A stretch of DNA of 36,633 nt from Caulobacter sp. (GTDB taxonomy: Bacteria > Pseudomonadota > Alphaproteobacteria > Caulobacterales > Caulobacteraceae): contig JAGIBE010000216.1 of assembly GCA_017744495.1 (NCBI GenBank), positions 1 through 36,633 of the forward strand, written 5' to 3'. This document shows positions 34,197 through 36,633 of the stretch, in pieces. A program made the position numbers and the translations under genes. The notes beneath the pieces are model-generated. The model did not search any database, was not told where the DNA came from, and saw nothing but the letters and a program-made list of their open reading frames with translations. Each line of letters opens with the position of its first letter. Positions within the stretch are counted from its first letter, which is position 1.

Positions 34197-34295
34197 ATGA
34201 CCTTCTCGAACAACGCCATCTCGGGTTTCGCCAGCATCGTTCTGGCCATGCTGCCCCTCGTCGTGATCGCCGGTTCGCTCGTCACGAGCTTCTAA
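34197..34295 (+). CDS. 32-residue single-span membrane peptide
   Basis: A short reading frame starts ATG at 34197 and ends TAA at 34295. The peptide begins MTFSNNAISGFASIVLAMLP and ends VVIAGSLVTSF. After a polar N-terminus there is one hydrophobic helix of about 20 residues with a central proline. There is no lipobox and no positively charged residue. A weak AGGGAA lies about ten bases upstream, and the 200-base upstream region is rich in dyads and direct repeats, which supports a regulated gene. Its stop overlaps by 4 bases the stop of the convergent deacetylase-family gene. I do not recognise the family. Possible roles include a membrane-protein regulator or a stress peptide. Confidence 0.5.
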   Translation: MTFSNNAISGFASIVLAMLPLVVIAGSLVTSF

Positions 34296-35257
34296 GTGAT
34301 CGGCGCGTAGACTCCACCGGATCGCGACCCCCAGGCTTCGAGAGCCTTTCGGGCCGCCCGGTGGAGAAGGGCGTGACGATGCGCCAATCGATCGATGTCG
34401 GCGTCGTATCCGCCGCCGATCACCCCCGCCACGGGGATACCCCTTTCCAGACATGAGCCCAGGACGAACGCCTCGCGCCGCGCCAGGCCGTCGTCGCTCA
34501 GGCTGAGACGTCCCAGTTTGTCGTCCGCGTGCGGATCGACCCCGGCGTTGAAGAACACCAGGTCCGGCGCCGTCCGGGCCAGCAGGTCCGGCAGGATCTC
34601 TCTCAGCTTTTCCAGATAGGCCGCGTCGCCCGTGCCGTCGGCCAGGTCGATGTCGAGGTCGCTGACCGCCTTGCGGGCCGGGAAGTTCTTCTCGGCGTGC
34701 ATCGAGAAGGTGAAGACGCTGGGATCGTCCTCGAAGATGCGGGCCGTGCCGTCGCCCTGGTGAACGTCGAGGTCCACCACCAGCACCCGGCCGACCTTGC
34801 CCTCGGCCAGCAGCCGACGCGCCGCCACCGCCACGTCGTTGAACACGCAGAAGCCCGCGCCGGTGTCGGCCTGGGCGTGATGGCTGCCGCCGGCGGTGTT
34901 GCAGGCGACGCCGTGCTCCAAGGCCAGCCGAGCGGCGGCCAGGGTGCCGCCCACCGCCGCCTGGGCCCGCTTGGCCACCGAGTCCGTATTGGGCAGGCCC
35001 ACGCGCCGCGCCACATCGGCCGGCAGGGTCAGGTCGATCACCCCGCGCACATAGGCCTCGTCATGGACCAGCAGCAGGCTCTCCAGGTCGATCGGCTCGG
35101 GCAGGACGAAGCCGGCGGGACCGGCCACGCCCTCGGTTTCCAGCACCGCCGCCAGCCGCGAGAACTTGTCCATCGGGAACCGGTGCCCCGCCGGCATCTC
35201 GGCGCGGAAGGCGGGGTGGTGGATGATCGGCGGGACAGACGGGGAGGGCGCGGCCAT
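34292..35257 (-). CDS. Histone deacetylase family hydrolase (class IV-like)
   Basis: A 321-residue zinc hydrolase of the arginase/deacetylase fold. The catalytic histidine pair is in NTAGGSHHAQ (H126, H127). Zinc ligands are D164 and H166 in VDLDVHQGDGT and D241 in FFNAGVDPHADDKLGRL. The transition-state Tyr is in VIGGGYD. The opening IIHHPAFRAEMPAGHRFPMDKF and the DTGAGFCVFND loop match bacterial relatives of HDAC11. Such enzymes remove acyl groups from lysine, polyamines or small amides; the true substrate here is unknown. ATG at 35257; divergent from tesB across 80 bases. Confidence 0.9.
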   Translation of the reverse strand: MAAPSPSVPPIIHHPAFRAEMPAGHRFPMDKFSRLAAVLETEGVAGPAGFVLPEPIDLESLLLVHDEAYVRGVIDLTLPADVARRVGLPNTDSVAKRAQAAVGGTLAAARLALEHGVACNTAGGSHHAQADTGAGFCVFNDVAVAARRLLAEGKVGRVLVVDLDVHQGDGTARIFEDDPSVFTFSMHAEKNFPARKAVSDLDIDLADGTGDAAYLEKLREILPDLLARTAPDLVFFNAGVDPHADDKLGRLSLSDDGLARREAFVLGSCLERGIPVAGVIGGGYDADIDRLAHRHALLHRAARKALEAWGSRSGGVYAPIT

Positions 35258-35337
35258 CGACGAACGATGGGGATCGCGAGGCGCGTGTGCAACCGTGCAC
35301 TTGCCCTGCCCCGCTTGCGCGCCTATCGCACTGCATC

Positions 35338-36192
35338 ATGCGCACGCCCGAGAACCTCGCCGAAATCCTGACCCTCGAACCGATCGAGGTGAACCTGTTC
35401 CGGGGCGTCAGCCCCAATGACGGCTTTCCCCGCATCTTCGGCGGCCTGGTCATCGCCCAGGCCCTGATGGCGGCCTATCGCACGGTGCCCGACCGCATCT
35501 GCCACTCGCTGCACGCCTATTTCATCCGCCCCGGCGATGTGAACGCCCCGGTGCTCTACGAGGTCGAGCGCGCGCGCGACGGCGGCACTTTCACCACCCG
35601 CCGGGTGGCGGCGATCCAGCACGGCGAGCAGATCTTCAACCTGGCCGCCTCGTTCCAGACTCCCGAGGAGGGGCTGGAGCACCAGGCGGACATGCCCGAG
35701 GCGCCCGATCCCGAGAGCCTGCCGACCGAGGCGGAGTACCTGCGCTCGCTGGGCGACGACCTGCATCCGCGCTTCGTCAAGCTGGCCGAGTTCCCTCGGC
35801 CCGTGGACCTGCGCTGGGTCGATCCCCAGCACCCGACCAAGCCCACGCCCAAGCCCTCGACCAAGCAGGTCTGGATGCGGGCCAAGGCCCCGATCGGCGA
35901 CGACATCCGCGCCCAGCAGTGCGCCCTGGCCTACGCCTCGGACATGGCCTTCATGGAAAGCGCCCTGCGTCCGCACGGCCTGATCTGGACCACGCCCGGC
36001 CTGCAGGCCGCCAGCCTGGACCACGCCATGTGGTTCCACCATCCGTTCGACTTCAACGACTGGATCCTGTTCTCGCAGGACAGCCCCTCGGCCTCGCAGG
36101 GCCGCGGCCTGGTGCGCGGTCAGATGTACACCCGCGACGGCAAGCTTGTGGCCTCGGTGGCCCAGGAATGCCTGATGCGGGTGCGGAAGTAG
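35338..36192 (+). CDS. tesB: Acyl-CoA thioesterase II
   Basis: A 284-residue double-hotdog protein from the ATG at 35338 (MRTPENLAEILTLEPIEVNLF). The first hotdog has FGGLVIAQALMAA and HSLHAYFIRPGD; the second has CALAYASDMAFMESAL, LDHAMWFHHPFDFNDW and SASQGRGLVRGQMYTRDGKLVASVAQE. Expected catalytic residues are the Asp of ASDMAF, the S/T-Q pair (S-Q in ASQGRG) and Gln in the last helix region. It hydrolyses medium- to long-chain acyl-CoAs. The frame extends to 35287 upstream without conserved sequence. No clear ribosome-binding site precedes the chosen ATG. Confidence 0.94.
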   Translation: MRTPENLAEILTLEPIEVNLFRGVSPNDGFPRIFGGLVIAQALMAAYRTVPDRICHSLHAYFIRPGDVNAPVLYEVERARDGGTFTTRRVAAIQHGEQIFNLAASFQTPEEGLEHQADMPEAPDPESLPTEAEYLRSLGDDLHPRFVKLAEFPRPVDLRWVDPQHPTKPTPKPSTKQVWMRAKAPIGDDIRAQQCALAYASDMAFMESALRPHGLIWTTPGLQAASLDHAMWFHHPFDFNDWILFSQDSPSASQGRGLVRGQMYTRDGKLVASVAQECLMRVRK

Positions 36193-36193
36193 G

Positions 36194-36633
36194 TTAGGCG
36201 GGCTCGCCGCCGACGCTGATCGTCGCCACCCCCGCCTGGGCCAGTCCGCGCAGCAGCGAGGCGACGTGCATGGCGACCGTCAGATCACCGGCCAGAGCCA
36301 TGCGTACGGCTTCGGCGGGCGGAACCCAGAACCGCTCGATGCGCTCGGTGGGGTCATCCTTCGGCTCGGCCACCTGGACGACATCGCGCGCCAGCAGGGT
36401 GTGGACCCGGTTGGTGTGGGTGCCGGCGTTGGGGCGAGACTCGCCCACATAGCTGATCGTCCCGGCGCAGCCCGTCTCTTCCAACAGTTCGCGCGCGCCG
36501 CTGATGCAGGGGTCGCTGTCGCCCGGATCCATACCGCCGGCCGGCAGCTCGATCGTGAACCCGCCGAACGCGTGCCGATACTGGCGGACCAGCAGCACGT
36601 TGTCCTGGGCGTCTAGGGCGACCACCTCGACCC
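36194..36633 (-). CDS. Nudix hydrolase (N-terminus cut by right window edge)
   Basis: A minus-strand frame open to base 36633; the GTG at 36625 is internal to it, and the family normally has 30-40 more residues upstream, so the start is outside the window. The sequence NVLLVRQYRHAFGGFTIELPAG is the ADP-ribose pyrophosphatase-type entry. The Nudix box reads GGMDPGDSDPCISGARELLEETGC: the R-E-x-x-E-E-x-G core is intact, but Ser stands at the first Glu position unless one residue is inserted. It ends FWVPPAEAVRMALAGDLTVAMHV. Probable role is nucleoside-diphosphate-sugar or ADP-ribose hydrolysis. It ends one base beyond the convergent tesB stop. Confidence 0.85.
   Translation of the reverse strand, partial: VEVVALDAQDNVLLVRQYRHAFGGFTIELPAGGMDPGDSDPCISGARELLEETGCAGTISYVGESRPNAGTHTNRVHTLLARDVVQVAEPKDDPTERIERFWVPPAEAVRMALAGDLTVAMHVASLLRGLAQAGVATISVGGEPA

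Overview
The window is GC-rich alphaproteobacterial chromosome and looks like Caulobacter or a close relative. The clues are the protein family versions, Caulobacter-style -10 elements (GCTANAWC), frequent TTG starts, and a perosamine/GDP-sugar O-antigen cluster of the kind that anchors the S-layer in that genus. No database search was possible, so the taxonomic placement is inference.

Region 1 (1-7800) is surface polysaccharide synthesis and export. On the minus strand, gmd, fcl and a family 2 glycosyltransferase are followed, after a 261-bp gap with a possible promoter, by wzm, wzt, a GNAT acyltransferase, a perosamine-synthase-like aminotransferase and the start of a second glycosyltransferase that runs off the left edge. 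Gmd makes GDP-4-keto-6-deoxy-mannose, which Fcl would take to GDP-L-fucose and Per to GDP-perosamine. Wzm/Wzt would export the lipid-linked glycan. A PAPS-type sulfotransferase is divergent from gmd.

Region 2 (7818-14972) is one 2329-residue RTX (Gly/Asp-rich, Ca2+-binding) protein with no catalytic domain. It has a type I secretion type C-terminus, an ordered hierarchy of internal repeats, and no secretion genes in the window.

Region 3 (14973-23508) is central and sugar-nucleotide metabolism: transketolase, glutamine-dependent NAD synthetase, ManC with a degenerate C-terminal tail, an AGE-type sugar isomerase that probably supplies mannose-6-phosphate, a GmhB-like phosphatase, a TalC-type transaldolase, and an unrecognised 77-residue protein. 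ManC links this region to region 1 by making GDP-mannose.

Region 4 (23611-29879) holds a reverse transsulfuration pair (CBS, cystathionine gamma-lyase type), an MscS channel, a WbpE-like sugar aminotransferase and a Bcr/CflA-type MFS exporter.

Region 5 (29880-36633) has an ATP-dependent DNA ligase and a ligase-associated metallo-beta-lactamase exonuclease interleaved with three small hotdog thioesterases. A repeat-rich, relatively AT-rich intergenic region follows, with a 32-residue membrane peptide not predicted by length-filtered gene finding. Then come a class IV-like histone deacetylase family hydrolase, TesB, and a Nudix hydrolase cut by the right edge. No rRNA, tRNA, CRISPR array, insertion sequence or phage gene was seen. 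No gene-free stretch exceeds about 265 bases.
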